Shown here piece after piece: positions 25,562 through 34,048 of a DNA stretch of 64,000 nucleotides. This DNA comes from Candidatus Latescibacterota bacterium (GTDB lineage Bacteria; Latescibacterota; UBA2968; UBA8231), in the NCBI GenBank assembly GCA_007571365.1, contig RKRN01000055.1, positions 1 to 64,000 on the forward strand, read 5' to 3'. The notes under the pieces were generated by a model. That model searched no databases. It saw nothing but the letters and a program-made list of their open reading frames with translations, and was not told where the DNA came from. A program made the position numbers and the translations under genes. Position 1 is the stretch's first letter; each line of letters opens with the position of its first letter.

Positions 25562-26584
25562 TTAGTAATCAACCACCACTTTGATGGTTTGCGGCTGGAG
25601 CGCGGCGTCGAAACCAGCTAGCAAGTCGGGAAAGGCGACGCACTGCGAAATGAGGGGGACGAGATCTAATTGCCGCCGCACCAACAGGTCGAGAGCTTGG
25701 GGAAATACGTGGGCAAAGCGGAAGGAGCCGCGCACGGTTAATTCCTTTTGCATGACCAAGTTGACTGGCAATTCAACCGGGCCGCCCTGAACGCCCAACT
25801 GGACGATAGTACCACCGGCCTTGCAGTGCAGGTACGCAGTCTGCAAGGCGGCTGGAGCACCGGAGGCTTCCACGACCACGTCGAATCCCTCGCCCGCCGC
25901 CTGCGCCACGGCTGCCGGATCGTCGGCATGCACGGACTGATCGGCCCACAGCAACGCGGCCAAGTCGAGCGCGCTTTGGCGAATATCGCTGACGGCGAGA
26001 TGGGCCGCTCCGTAGTGCCGGGCGATTAAGCCGATGAGCTGGCCGATGGGACCAGCACCCGTCACCAGTACGCGCTTGCCAGCGATGCTCCCGGCTTGGC
26101 CGACGCCGTGGATGGCGATGGATAGTGGTTCAAGTAGGGCCGCTTGGCGATAGTCCAGCGCGCGGGGAAGCAGATGGCAGTTGTGCGCTTGGACGGGTAC
26201 GTATTCGCGGAACGAGCCGTCTTGGGGCGGGCTACAAGCAGCAGAGCCGAAATAGCGCATCTGCGGGCAGAGGTTGTAGCGGCCTTGGCGGCAATAGGCA
26301 CAAGTACGGCAGGGGTGGGACGGATCAATGGCCACTCGGCTGCCGGCTGGCAGCCCATCTGTAAACGCACCCGCATCGACGACTTCCCCGGCCGACTCGT
26401 GCCCGAGGACAAAGGGGCACTCCGGGACGAAATCGCCGTTTCTGCCGTGTATGTAGTAGTGCAGGTCTGAGCCACAGATACCAGTAGCGCGGACTTGCAC
26501 CAAGACTTCGTCCGCGGCGATCTGCGGCTGCTCGATTTCCGCGGCTCGCAGGTCGCGGGCACCGTGTAAGTAAAAGGCTCGCAT
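25562..26584 (-). CDS. Zinc-dependent alcohol dehydrogenase, L-idonate/sorbitol dehydrogenase-like
   Basis: 340 residues from the ATG at 26584; the frame is open further upstream but that extension is unlike the family. MDR-type medium-chain dehydrogenase: 'GICGSDLHYYIHGRNGD' and 'FVLGHESAGEV' supply catalytic-zinc ligands, 'CRTCAYCRQGRYNLC' is the four-cysteine structural-zinc lobe, and 'VLVTGAGPIGQLIGLIARHYGA' is the NAD(P)-binding Rossmann loop. The 'DLHYY.HGRNGDF' wording is closest to L-idonate 5-dehydrogenases, which interconvert L-idonate and 5-ketogluconate; sorbitol or xylitol dehydrogenase activity remains possible. Divergent from the UxuA-like gene at 26696 across 111 bases. Confidence 0.85.
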   Translation of the reverse strand: MRAFYLHGARDLRAAEIEQPQIAADEVLVQVRATGICGSDLHYYIHGRNGDFVPECPFVLGHESAGEVVDAGAFTDGLPAGSRVAIDPSHPCRTCAYCRQGRYNLCPQMRYFGSAACSPPQDGSFREYVPVQAHNCHLLPRALDYRQAALLEPLSIAIHGVGQAGSIAGKRVLVTGAGPIGQLIGLIARHYGAAHLAVSDIRQSALDLAALLWADQSVHADDPAAVAQAAGEGFDVVVEASGAPAALQTAYLHCKAGGTIVQLGVQGGPVELPVNLVMQKELTVRGSFRFAHVFPQALDLLVRRQLDLVPLISQCVAFPDLLAGFDAALQPQTIKVVVDY

Positions 26585-26695
26585 GCAGCGGATAGTAGCG
26601 GCCACAGTACGGAGCGTCAAGAGCAACGAAGTTTGCCGGCCGCCGGCTTTGTGCGTACTGTGCAAGTACCTTTTTCGTTAGAAAGGAGACCTGTT

Positions 26696-27667
26696 GTGAA
26701 ACTCGGCCTCAAGTTCAACCTCGACGCACTTAGCAAAGAAAACCTGCAATTCGCCCAACAGATGGGCGTCACCCACATCGTCGTCCACAGCCCCCATCTC
26801 GGCAACGAAGGTGTGCTCGATTACTGCGAGTTGCTGCGGATGAAAAAATTCATCAACTCGTTCGGCTTGGAACTGTGCGCCATTGAGAATTTACCCGGCG
26901 ACCAAATGCACCCCATCACCCACGCAACCCCAGAGCGCGACGCCCAGTTGACGAAAGTCTGCATATCCATTGAAAACATGGGGAAAATCGGCATCCCGAT
27001 CCTCGGCTACTACTTCAGCTTGGCGGGTGTCTCCGGGCACTGGCGTGCTTACGACAGCGGCGGCGGACGTGGTGGGGCCGGCCTTAAAAGTTTCGACTAC
27101 AGTTTAGTCAAGGACGCACCGCCAATCGTCGATGAGCCGGTCTCGGTCGCCGAGATGTGGGAGCGATTGGCCTATTTTCTCGCCCGGGTGGTGCCCGTCG
27201 CCGAAAACGCCGGCGTCAAACTCGCCGCCCACCAAGACGACCCCCCAGCCGAAACCCTCTTCGGCACGGGGCGGCTCCTGACCAATCACGACGCCATGCA
27301 GCGATTGATTGACCTCGTGCCCAGTCCGAGCAATGGGTTGGAGTTTTGCCAGGGAACGGTGGCGGAGATGGGGCCGGAGAGGACGATTGCAGCCGTGCAT
27401 CGCTTTGCCGCCCAAGGCAAGATATTCTACGTACACTTTCGCAATGTGCGCGGCAGCTTCCCCAAGTTCGACGAGGTCTTTATCGACGAGGGCGACGTCA
27501 ACATGATCGCCGCGCTTAAAGCCTATCGCGACGCGGGCTACGATGGGGTCATCACGCCCGATCACACGCCCCGCGTAATCGGCGACGAGCCGTACGGACA
27601 CCGGGGCCGCGCTTTTGCCCTAGGGTACATTCGCGCAGCAATGCAGGCACTGGAGTTGCTGAATTAA
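26696..27667 (+). CDS. Second mannonate dehydratase-like (UxuA family) protein
   Basis: 323 residues from the GTG at 26696, with AAAGGAG seven bases upstream; the upstream in-frame extension overlaps the divergent promoter region and is rejected. UxuA landmarks: 'VKLAAHQDDPP', 'NGLEFCQGTVAEMG', 'KIFYVHFRNVRGSFPKFDEVF', 'DEGDVNM' and 'YDGVITPDHTPRV'. It is only distantly similar to the protein at 23285-24340, so the pair may act on different sugar acids rather than being redundant. D-mannonate dehydration to 2-keto-3-deoxygluconate is the family reaction. Alone on this strand, followed by the tRNA genes in opposite orientation. Confidence 0.8.
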   Translation: MKLGLKFNLDALSKENLQFAQQMGVTHIVVHSPHLGNEGVLDYCELLRMKKFINSFGLELCAIENLPGDQMHPITHATPERDAQLTKVCISIENMGKIGIPILGYYFSLAGVSGHWRAYDSGGGRGGAGLKSFDYSLVKDAPPIVDEPVSVAEMWERLAYFLARVVPVAENAGVKLAAHQDDPPAETLFGTGRLLTNHDAMQRLIDLVPSPSNGLEFCQGTVAEMGPERTIAAVHRFAAQGKIFYVHFRNVRGSFPKFDEVFIDEGDVNMIAALKAYRDAGYDGVITPDHTPRVIGDEPYGHRGRAFALGYIRAAMQALELLN

Positions 27668-27675
27668 GGGGCTAG

Positions 27676-27763
27676 TGGTGCCGAGGGCCGGACTCGAACC
27701 GGCACGTCCTAAGCGGACAGTGGATTTTAAGTCCACCGCGTCTACCAATTCCGCCACCCCGGC
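27676..27763 (-). tRNA. tRNA-Leu (anticodon TAA)
   Basis: Class II tRNA with a variable arm. On the minus strand the acceptor arm GCCGGGG (27757-27763) pairs with CCTCGGC (27680-27686) with one G-T. The D-arm shows the tRNA-Leu wording TGGCGGAATTGGTAGACGC, the anticodon loop is CTTAAAA (anticodon TAA), and the T-arm contains GGTTCGAGTCC. The terminal CCA is encoded (27676-27678). It lies 15 bases downstream of tRNA-Cys and is probably cotranscribed. Confidence 0.97.
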
Positions 27764-27778
27764 ACTTAGACAAAAAAA

Positions 27779-27852
27779 TGGAGGCGACGCCCGGAATCGA
27801 ACCGGGGATAAGAGCTTTGCAGGCCCCTGCCTTACCACTTGGCCACGTCGCC
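27779..27852 (-). tRNA. tRNA-Cys (anticodon GCA)
   Basis: On the minus strand GGCGACG (27846-27852) pairs perfectly with CGTCGCC (27783-27789), followed by T and an encoded CCA (27779-27781). The anticodon loop CTGCAAA gives GCA; the T-arm has GGTTCGATTCC. It is short, as usual for tRNA-Cys, and first behind the promoter at 27868-27896. Confidence 0.97.
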
Positions 27853-27867
27853 TCAAATAGGGATTTG

Positions 27868-27896
27868 AAAATACGCGGCGGGTACGCTCCTGTCAA
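27868..27896 (-). promoter_or_regulatory. Near-consensus sigma-70 promoter of the tRNA-Cys/tRNA-Leu unit
   Basis: On the minus strand TTGACA (27891-27896) and TATTTT (27868-27873) are separated by 17 bases, with the tRNA-Cys 5' end 16 bases beyond the -10 box. The same TTGACA/17/TATTTT combination occurs before rpmI (45906-45934), which supports a standard housekeeping promoter grammar in this genome. Confidence 0.85.
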
Positions 27897-27919
27897 CCTG
27901 CCCGTCGCCTGATTGCGCT

Positions 27920-28711
27920 ATGCGACAATACCTCGACCTAGTAAGCCATTGCCTCGACCACGGCGAGGCCAAAGATGATCGCACGGGCGTCGGCACCCGC
28001 GCCATCTTCGGCTATCAGATGCGCTTTGATCTCGCCGACGGGTTCCCCTGCCTGACCACCAAAAAGCTGCATTTGCGCTCTATCATCCACGAACTATTGT
28101 GGTTTCTCAAAGGCGACACCAACACGGCCTATTTACAAAAGAAAAAGGTCCGCATCTGGGACGAATGGGCCGACGCAAATGGCGACCTCGGTCCCATCTA
28201 CGGCAAGCAGTGGCGCCAGTGGTCAACCTCAGACGGCCCTATCGACCAAATTCAACGCGCCATTGACCTGCTCAAGACTAATCCCGATTCGCGGCGCATC
28301 CTCGTCAGTGCGTGGAACGTCGGCGAGTTGGAACAAATGGCCCTCATGCCCTGCCACTGCCTGTTCCAGTTTTTCGTCGCACGCGGTCGACTTTCCTGCC
28401 AACTCTATCAACGCTCTTGCGACGTGGGGCTTGGTGTGCCGTTCAACATCGCCAGCTACAGTTTGCTGACCATGATGATGGCCCAAGTCTGCGGCTTGCA
28501 ACCCGGGGAATTCGTCTGGACCGGCGGCGATATCCACATCTATCAAAACCACGTCGCCGCACTGCGGCAACAACTCGCCCGCCCACCCCGGGCACTGCCG
28601 GTGATGGCCATAAAAAATCGCAGCCAGTCGATTTCCGACTTCCGCTACGACGATTTCAAACTGCTCAACTACCACCCGCACCCGGCCATCCCCATGGAGA
28701 TCGCCATCTGA
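27920..28711 (+). CDS. thyA: Thymidylate synthase ThyA
   Basis: 263 residues, the standard short-form length. It makes dTMP from dUMP with methylene-tetrahydrofolate. Visible signatures: '[19 protein letters not shown]' at the N-terminus, '[19 protein letters not shown]', '[11 protein letters not shown]', the nucleophile loop '[11 protein letters not shown]', '[20 protein letters not shown]' and '[11 protein letters not shown]'. Complete and without oddities. No adjacent dihydrofolate reductase gene. The start codon is only 24 bases from the tRNA promoter on the other strand. Confidence 0.97.
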   Translation: MRQYLDLVSHCLDHGEAKDDRTGVGTRAIFGYQMRFDLADGFPCLTTKKLHLRSIIHELLWFLKGDTNTAYLQKKKVRIWDEWADANGDLGPIYGKQWRQWSTSDGPIDQIQRAIDLLKTNPDSRRILVSAWNVGELEQMALMPCHCLFQFFVARGRLSCQLYQRSCDVGLGVPFNIASYSLLTMMMAQVCGLQPGEFVWTGGDIHIYQNHVAALRQQLARPPRALPVMAIKNRSQSISDFRYDDFKLLNYHPHPAIPMEIAI

Positions 28712-28724
28712 TGGGCCTGTTTGC

Positions 28725-29081
28725 TCAGTCTTGGTTCAGGATCTTCACCTTTGAATGTACAGCATCTATGGTCCAAGCCCCACGCTGACCGTCCCCGTCC
28801 AAATCGGCCCGCACCACCAACCAGAATCCGGTGCTCATAGGCCAGAACTCCCAAGTATAGCCCTCTATCTGCCACCAAGCGCGCCGAATTCGCTCGTCAT
28901 TGGGGTCGAAGTAGCGACCATGCTTGGCAAAATAGGCTTTTTCGAACAGGTAGAGCTGCTCCAAGCACACCTCCAGTTGGATCTGGTCTCGCTCATCTGG
29001 GGTCAAGCGAGAAAAATGCACAACCCCTAAGCCTAGGAGCACTAGCACCAAAAATGTCAACTCAGTCAGCTTCAGCGGCAT
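28725..29081 (-). CDS. Small exported/membrane-anchored pilin-like protein
   Basis: 118 residues. One N-terminal hydrophobic helix (LTFLVLVLLGLGVVHF) is followed by a helical stretch with 'LEQLYLFEKAYFAKHGRYFD' and a C-terminal 'DLDGDGQRGAWTIDAV'. This layout (hydrophobic helix, amphipathic helix with 'aYfakhGrY', terminal D-x-DGDG...W-x-D) is like type IV pilin or type II pseudopilin minor subunits, although a classical prepilin cleavage G-F-T-x-x-E is not visible. It overlaps the end of the lipoprotein gene by ten bases, so the two are coupled. It could alternatively be an unrelated anchored periplasmic protein. Confidence 0.6.
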   Translation of the reverse strand: MPLKLTELTFLVLVLLGLGVVHFSRLTPDERDQIQLEVCLEQLYLFEKAYFAKHGRYFDPNDERIRRAWWQIEGYTWEFWPMSTGFWLVVRADLDGDGQRGAWTIDAVHSKVKILNQD

Positions 29082-30634
29082 GGGATATTTATCTCTTCGA
29101 CGATTTGGCCTGCATCTAAGTCAATCGGCTCGCCATAGCGTCCATAAGGCTCAGAATAGCGAAAAGGGCTGAGCGAGCCGCTGCTGTACTCTCCGTCGCC
29201 ATCGCGATCTACAAACGCCCACAGCGAATAGGTCCCAGCCAGCAGACCATTTAGATCAAATCGCCCCGCTTCGTCCGCCCACTCCGCGTACGTCCGCCCG
29301 TCCTCGTTGAAAGCCGCGATTCGGATGCGACCTTGTTCCCCGGCCAGCCCCTGCCCCCGAATCGCCGCCGTCTCCGCGCCGACGCTAAAAGAAAGCGTCA
29401 GCAGGCTGTCGGCGAGGCCATTGCCAGCCCGGTCCGCGAATTGGGCCGCCGACCCGGCGAGCCGATACGCCCCCGGTGCCAGCGGTTCGGCCGGCACAAA
29501 GCGGGCGCGGTTGGCGGCCGGCCACTGCCACTGCCCGGCTAATGCTTGCGTCGAGTCGCTCGCCGTCCAAACCTTTGCCAACGCGGCCGCCTGCATCGCT
29601 TCAGAAAAAAGCAAGTCCAGCGCGTCTCTTGGGGCGAGTCGATTTCGCACCAGCCCGACGAAAGAGGGCGGCTTGTGGTCGGGCCGCACACTGCCGCGCA
29701 CGGGCGCGTCCCACAGCACGGGCACACCAGCGACTGCAAGCTGTATGGCATAGTGCCGATCCGGCTCTTGCGCTGCCGTCTCGACGTAAATTTTCTCCTC
29801 GACATCTGGGGCCGCATATAGCGACTCTACCGCTAGGCCGCCGACTTCCAATTCTAATTCTCGAAAATTTACAGCCTCGGCAAAAAGCAACATCAGCCGT
29901 TCGGCGTGTATGGCTTGGACCCGCTTGAGCACGGGTGCTGGCATCTGCTGGCGCACGAGTGCTAAGTCGCCGGCTCGCACTGCTTCCTCCGCCACTTCCA
30001 CAGAAGACGACGGCAGGGCCAACCACTCGTCGGTGTCTGGCCGGGCGTTGCGATTCGCATCCCTAAAGGCCAGCACCCGATAGGGCCCCGGAGCGAGGCG
30101 GACAAACTCGTAGTCCCCATCGGCGCCACTCTGCGTCTGATAGGATGGTTCGCCCGATCCTACTTCCCCGCTAAAGGTTCCCAAATCATAGGCCCAAACA
30201 TGGGCACCGACCGCGGGTTGATGATCTTGGTACACCCGGCCGCGCACCAAACCTTGGTCGAGCTGCGAGCCGGTGGCAAAAGCTAAGGTGAAGGATTTAG
30301 TCAAAGCATTGCCTCGCAGATCCCGCGCTCCAGTACCCACCGTCAACACATAAGTTCGCTCTTCGGCCAAGGGCCTAACAATGCGCAGCCGTGGACCGTG
30401 CCACGACAGTTGCAGCGGCCCGACCGGCGATATAAAAAGAGCGGCCTCGGTCTGCTCGCGGTTCATGGGTTCGCTGAAGACGATTTCTACTTCGGTATCC
30501 CGCGCCACGGCCAAGGCGTCGCTCTCCGGGTAGTGAGACAGAATGCGGGGAGGCTCTTTGTCCACCGGCCCGCCGCTGGGCGGCCCGACTTTGGCACAGC
30601 CCAACAACAGGGCGACCAAGATGCTAATCAGCAC
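29072..30634 (-). CDS. Lipoprotein with N-terminal Ig-like (Big_5) domain and carboxypeptidase-regulatory-like modules
   Basis: 520 residues from a GTG that overlaps the end of xerC by eleven bases. The N-terminus is a lipoprotein leader with lipobox LLLGC followed by a Gly/Pro-rich linker. Residues ~28-115 match bacterial Ig-like Big_5 domains ('PPRILSHYPESDALAVARDTE', 'VFSEPMN', 'YVLTVGTGARDLRGN'). Beyond it are 'VRGRVYQDHQPAVGAHVWAYD' and, near the end, 'YSLWAFVDRDGDGEYSSG', typical of CNA-B/carboxypeptidase regulatory-like beta-sandwiches with DxDxDG calcium-type loops. Such proteins sit on the outer membrane; this type is frequently seen as a conserved 'Ig-like domain-containing' lipoprotein in Bacteroidota-related groups. 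Precise role unknown. Confidence 0.78.
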   Translation of the reverse strand: MLISILVALLLGCAKVGPPSGGPVDKEPPRILSHYPESDALAVARDTEVEIVFSEPMNREQTEAALFISPVGPLQLSWHGPRLRIVRPLAEERTYVLTVGTGARDLRGNALTKSFTLAFATGSQLDQGLVRGRVYQDHQPAVGAHVWAYDLGTFSGEVGSGEPSYQTQSGADGDYEFVRLAPGPYRVLAFRDANRNARPDTDEWLALPSSSVEVAEEAVRAGDLALVRQQMPAPVLKRVQAIHAERLMLLFAEAVNFRELELEVGGLAVESLYAAPDVEEKIYVETAAQEPDRHYAIQLAVAGVPVLWDAPVRGSVRPDHKPPSFVGLVRNRLAPRDALDLLFSEAMQAAALAKVWTASDSTQALAGQWQWPAANRARFVPAEPLAPGAYRLAGSAAQFADRAGNGLADSLLTLSFSVGAETAAIRGQGLAGEQGRIRIAAFNEDGRTYAEWADEAGRFDLNGLLAGTYSLWAFVDRDGDGEYSSGSLSPFRYSEPYGRYGEPIDLDAGQIVEEINIPCR

Positions 30635-31580
30635 CGTGCGGATGGGCCTCAGCGTAGATGGCTTGCAGGTGCTCCAAGCTCACTTCAGTATAGCTCTGTG
30701 TCGCGGCTAAAGTCGCGTGGCCGAGAAGTTCTTTGACGGCCACTAAATCGGCCCCAGCGTCGAGGAGATGGGCGGCAAAAGAGTGGCGCAGACGATGCGG
30801 GCTGAGCGAATCGTCTGCCGACACAGTGCGTAAGTGGCGCTCGACGATGCGCTGCACAGTACGGCGACTCAAGCGCTTACCGCGCCCGTTGAGGAAGAGG
30901 GCACCGGCTTCTACTTGGGACATGTCGAATTCGAGCAGGACCTCGGCGCGGCGTTGCAAGTACGCTTTGAGTGCCTCTTGCGCCTTTGCGCCAATGGGGG
31001 CGATGCGCTCTTTGCGGCCCTTGCCCATCACCTTGATGGTGCCTTCGGCCAGAGCCAGCGACGAAAGATTGAGTGCCACCAACTCCCCGAGGCGAATACC
31101 CCCTCCGTAGAATACTTCTAGAATGGCCCGATCCCGCACGCCGCTAAACCGCTCGGTCGCCGGGGCTTCCATGGCCTCTGCGACCTGTTCTACGGGCAGG
31201 TGCCGCGGCAATGCGCGCTCGACCACGGGCGATGCCACCGCACCAGCCGGATTGGCGGCAATCGCACCTTCGCGACAGAGATAGCGGAAAAGCGAGCGCA
31301 GGGCTGTCAATTTGCGGGCAACCGTGCTGGTCTTAAGGCCCTTTTCCTCTAGGTCGGCGACAAAGGCCTGCACCTGCTCGCGCTGCACCACGCGCAGCGG
31401 CAGTTGCAAATTATCGACTCGCGGATAGAGAAAGCGGGCGAATTGCTGCAAGTCACAGCGATATGAACTGAGGGTGTACTCGGCGCAGTTGCGCTCTTTG
31501 TGCAAGTATTCCAAGAAGCGGGCAATGCCCTCTTCAAGGCTGGATCCGGCGTGCAGAGCGCTCTGCGGTGCATCGGCCAT
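30624..31580 (-). CDS. xerC: Site-specific tyrosine recombinase XerC/XerD
   Basis: About 318 residues from the ATG at 31580; upstream in-frame codons overlap topA and are rejected. N-terminal SAM-like core-binding domain ('FLEYLHKERNCAEYTLSSY') and C-terminal catalytic domain with the full residue set: Arg in 'GGIRLGELVAL', Lys in 'VMGKGRKERIAPIG', His-x-x-Arg in 'LSPHRLRHSFAAHLL', His in 'LLGHATLAATQSY' and the Tyr nucleophile in 'SYTEVS'. It resolves chromosome dimers at dif. It follows topA by 30 bases, a common arrangement. Whether it is the C or D partner cannot be decided from one copy. Confidence 0.92.
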   Translation of the reverse strand: MADAPQSALHAGSSLEEGIARFLEYLHKERNCAEYTLSSYRCDLQQFARFLYPRVDNLQLPLRVVQREQVQAFVADLEEKGLKTSTVARKLTALRSLFRYLCREGAIAANPAGAVASPVVERALPRHLPVEQVAEAMEAPATERFSGVRDRAILEVFYGGGIRLGELVALNLSSLALAEGTIKVMGKGRKERIAPIGAKAQEALKAYLQRRAEVLLEFDMSQVEAGALFLNGRGKRLSRRTVQRIVERHLRTVSADDSLSPHRLRHSFAAHLLDAGADLVAVKELLGHATLAATQSYTEVSLEHLQAIYAEAHPHGAD

Positions 31581-31609
31581 GGCGTAGCAAGCCAAGGAGG
31601 AAAGGATAG

Positions 31610-33889
31610 TCAGGCAGCTTGGGCGCTTTTGTCTTTTTCGCCCTCTTCTCTTTCGTACTTCGTGCCGCAAATCCGGCAGTACATGGCAGGGCTGCGGCTC
31701 CCCTTTTCGTAGAGCAAGGCGGCCTCGCAATGCGTACACTTGCGGTCAATGGGGCGGTCCCAACTGGCAAACTTGCACTGGGGATACGTGCTGCAACCAA
31801 AGAAAACCTTGCCTTTGCGCGATCGCTTCTCCGCAATCTGCCCTTCGCAACCGTCCTCTGGGCACTGGATTCCAAGGACATAGGGCTTGACGTTTTTGCA
31901 ATCTGGATAGCCGCTACAAGCCAAGAAGCGACCATAGCGCCCCATCTTGACAAGCATAGGCGCACTGCATTGATCGCAGACCTCGGCGGTCTCCTCTTCA
32001 TTTTGCTCTTCGAGCGGTTTGGTGTTTTTGCACTTGGGGTAACCAGAGCACGCGAGGAAGCGACCGTTGCGCCCCCACTTGACGATCATGTCGGCCCCGC
32101 ATTCCTTGCAGTCCTCGTCCGATATCTCTTGTAGCGCGAGCTTTAGCTCCTTGCGTTGGCTATTGGCCGCGTCTAAGTCGCCCTTCCACGAGCTGTAGAA
32201 CTGCTGCACGATCTCCACCCAGTTGGTGCCGCCATCTTCGATCTGATCGAGCTTGTCCTCCATATTGGCCGTGAAAGCTACGTTGAAGAGGTGCGGAAAG
32301 GTATCGACAAGTAGTTTGTTGACGGTCTGGCCGCGCTCAGTGGCCACAAAGTAGCGGTTATCGACCTTTTCGACGTACTGGCGGTCGAGGATGGTAGTGA
32401 TGATTTGTGCATAGGTCGAGGGGCGGCCAATGCCCTCGGATTCCAGTTGCTTGACGAGCGACGCCTCCGTAAAGCGCGGCGGTGGCTTAGTAAAGTGCTG
32501 CTCAGGAGCGATCTGCTCTAACTTTAGCACCTCGCCCTCGGCGATATCAGCGGGTATGGCCCGCGACGCGTCCTCTCGTGCCCCCTCGACACTAGACGCG
32601 CCCTCCGACTTGTCCTCTTCTTCCTTGCTTTCGCTGTAGAGCAGGGTAAAGCCCGGAAACTTGACGACGCTCCCAGTAGCGCGCAGCAAGTAGGGTCCGG
32701 CCTCGACATTGGCCGTCGTGATGTTGAGAACCTGCGGCTTCATCTGCGAGGTCACGAATCGCTTCCAGATCAGGGAGTACACCCGCGCCTGATCCGACGT
32801 GAGCAAGTGCTTGACCTCGTCTGGATGCAAGGCTACCGAGGTAGGACGTATGGCCTCGTGGGCGTCTTGGGCGCTGTTCTTGGTCCGGTAGTGATTGGGC
32901 GTCTCGGGCACGTAATCGCGGCCGTAAAGGGCGGCGATCTGCTCGCGCACCTCGACGATGGCGTCGGCTGAAACGCGTACTGAATCCGTGCGTATATAGG
33001 TAATGAGACCTCGGGTTTCGCCCTCAACCTCAATGCCTTCGTATAGCTGCTGAGCTACTGTATCGGTGCGCTTGACCGAAAAGCGCATCCGCCGGGCGCA
33101 TTCTTGCTGCAAGGTGCTGGTCGTGAAGGGCGGCGCCGGGCGGCGCACTTGGTCGCGTTCCTTGACTTCTTTGACCGCTATATCTTGCGCGGCCAACTCA
33201 CCAGCGATGCGATCAGCCCCCTCCTGATTGCCGATACTGAGCTTATCGCCGTCTTTGGCCAAAAGGCGCGCCCAGAAAGACCCCCGGCCATCGCGGCCCA
33301 AAAGCGCCTCAATTGACCAGTACTCCTGAGGCTCAAATGCCTTGACTTCGCGGTCGCGCTCGCAGATTAATCGCACGGCGACGGACTGCACTCGGCCAGC
33401 TGATAGCCCAGAGTGTATGACCTTCCACAACAGCGGGCTGATCTCGTAGCCGACTAAGCGGTCGAGTACGCGCCGCGCTTGTTGGGCATCGACCTTGTGG
33501 AAATCTAGCGCACCCGAGTGTTCTAACGACTCGTGTACCGCTTTGGGTGTAATCTCGTTGAAGAGAATTCGCTTGACGTTGTCGTTCTTGGGGGAGATGG
33601 CTTGAGCCACGTGCCAGGCAATGGCTTCGCCCTCGCGGTCGGGATCGGTAGCCAAGTAGGTGGTATCGGCGGCTTGGGCTGCTCTGCGGAGGTCGCTGAG
33701 GATTTTGCCCTTGCCCCGAATGGTCACGTAGCGCGGCTTGAAGCCGTCCGCAACGTCGATGCCCAGCTCTTTCGGCGGCAGATCCCGCACGTGCCCCATA
33801 CAGGGTTTGACTACAAAATTTTTGCCTAAAATTTTGTTGATTGTCTTGGCCTTGGCTGGCGACTCGACAACTACCAATGACTTACCCAT
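31610..33889 (-). CDS. topA: DNA topoisomerase I
   Basis: 759 residues from ATG at 33889 (GAGGGAG just upstream). Type IA topoisomerase that relaxes negative supercoils. TOPRIM domain at the N-terminus ('SLVVVESPAKAKTINKILG', 'YLATDPDREGEAIAWH'), active-site region 'RGLITYIRTDSVRVS' with the catalytic Tyr, and 'EGIGRPSTYAQIITTI'. The C-terminus holds four-cysteine zinc ribbons ('CKECGADMIVKWGRNGRF', 'CDQCSAPMLVKMGRYGRF', and two more pairs), the last one followed by a Lys/Glu-rich end. Complete. First gene of the topA-xerC-lipoprotein-pilin-like unit. Confidence 0.97.
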   Translation of the reverse strand: MGKSLVVVESPAKAKTINKILGKNFVVKPCMGHVRDLPPKELGIDVADGFKPRYVTIRGKGKILSDLRRAAQAADTTYLATDPDREGEAIAWHVAQAISPKNDNVKRILFNEITPKAVHESLEHSGALDFHKVDAQQARRVLDRLVGYEISPLLWKVIHSGLSAGRVQSVAVRLICERDREVKAFEPQEYWSIEALLGRDGRGSFWARLLAKDGDKLSIGNQEGADRIAGELAAQDIAVKEVKERDQVRRPAPPFTTSTLQQECARRMRFSVKRTDTVAQQLYEGIEVEGETRGLITYIRTDSVRVSADAIVEVREQIAALYGRDYVPETPNHYRTKNSAQDAHEAIRPTSVALHPDEVKHLLTSDQARVYSLIWKRFVTSQMKPQVLNITTANVEAGPYLLRATGSVVKFPGFTLLYSESKEEEDKSEGASSVEGAREDASRAIPADIAEGEVLKLEQIAPEQHFTKPPPRFTEASLVKQLESEGIGRPSTYAQIITTILDRQYVEKVDNRYFVATERGQTVNKLLVDTFPHLFNVAFTANMEDKLDQIEDGGTNWVEIVQQFYSSWKGDLDAANSQRKELKLALQEISDEDCKECGADMIVKWGRNGRFLACSGYPKCKNTKPLEEQNEEETAEVCDQCSAPMLVKMGRYGRFLACSGYPDCKNVKPYVLGIQCPEDGCEGQIAEKRSRKGKVFFGCSTYPQCKFASWDRPIDRKCTHCEAALLYEKGSRSPAMYCRICGTKYEREEGEKDKSAQAA

Positions 33890-33938
33890 CTGCTCCCTCG
33901 GTTTGTAGCTTTTAAGCCGTAAGTTACGCAATTTTTTG

Positions 33939-33967
33939 AATATATAGACGCCCTCAGACAATCGCAA
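33939..33967 (-). promoter_or_regulatory. Candidate promoter of topA
   Basis: On the minus strand TTGCGA (33962-33967) and TATATT (33939-33944) are 17 bases apart, 50 bases before the topA start codon. The surrounding stretch is markedly AT-rich. A TTGACA at 33977-33982 on the plus strand could be the -35 of the divergent map gene but lacks a convincing -10. Confidence 0.6.
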
Positions 33968-34048
33968 GACGCGCTCTTGACAAACCAGAGCCACCGTCTT
34001 TTTGTAACACGTTTAGTATTGTGCATTACATTCTTCGGGGTTTGTACC

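Noticed and set aside
30624-31580. Integrase of a mobile element
   Set aside because: The recombinase has Xer length, lies directly after topA, and no att-like repeats, tRNA fusion or phage genes are next to it.
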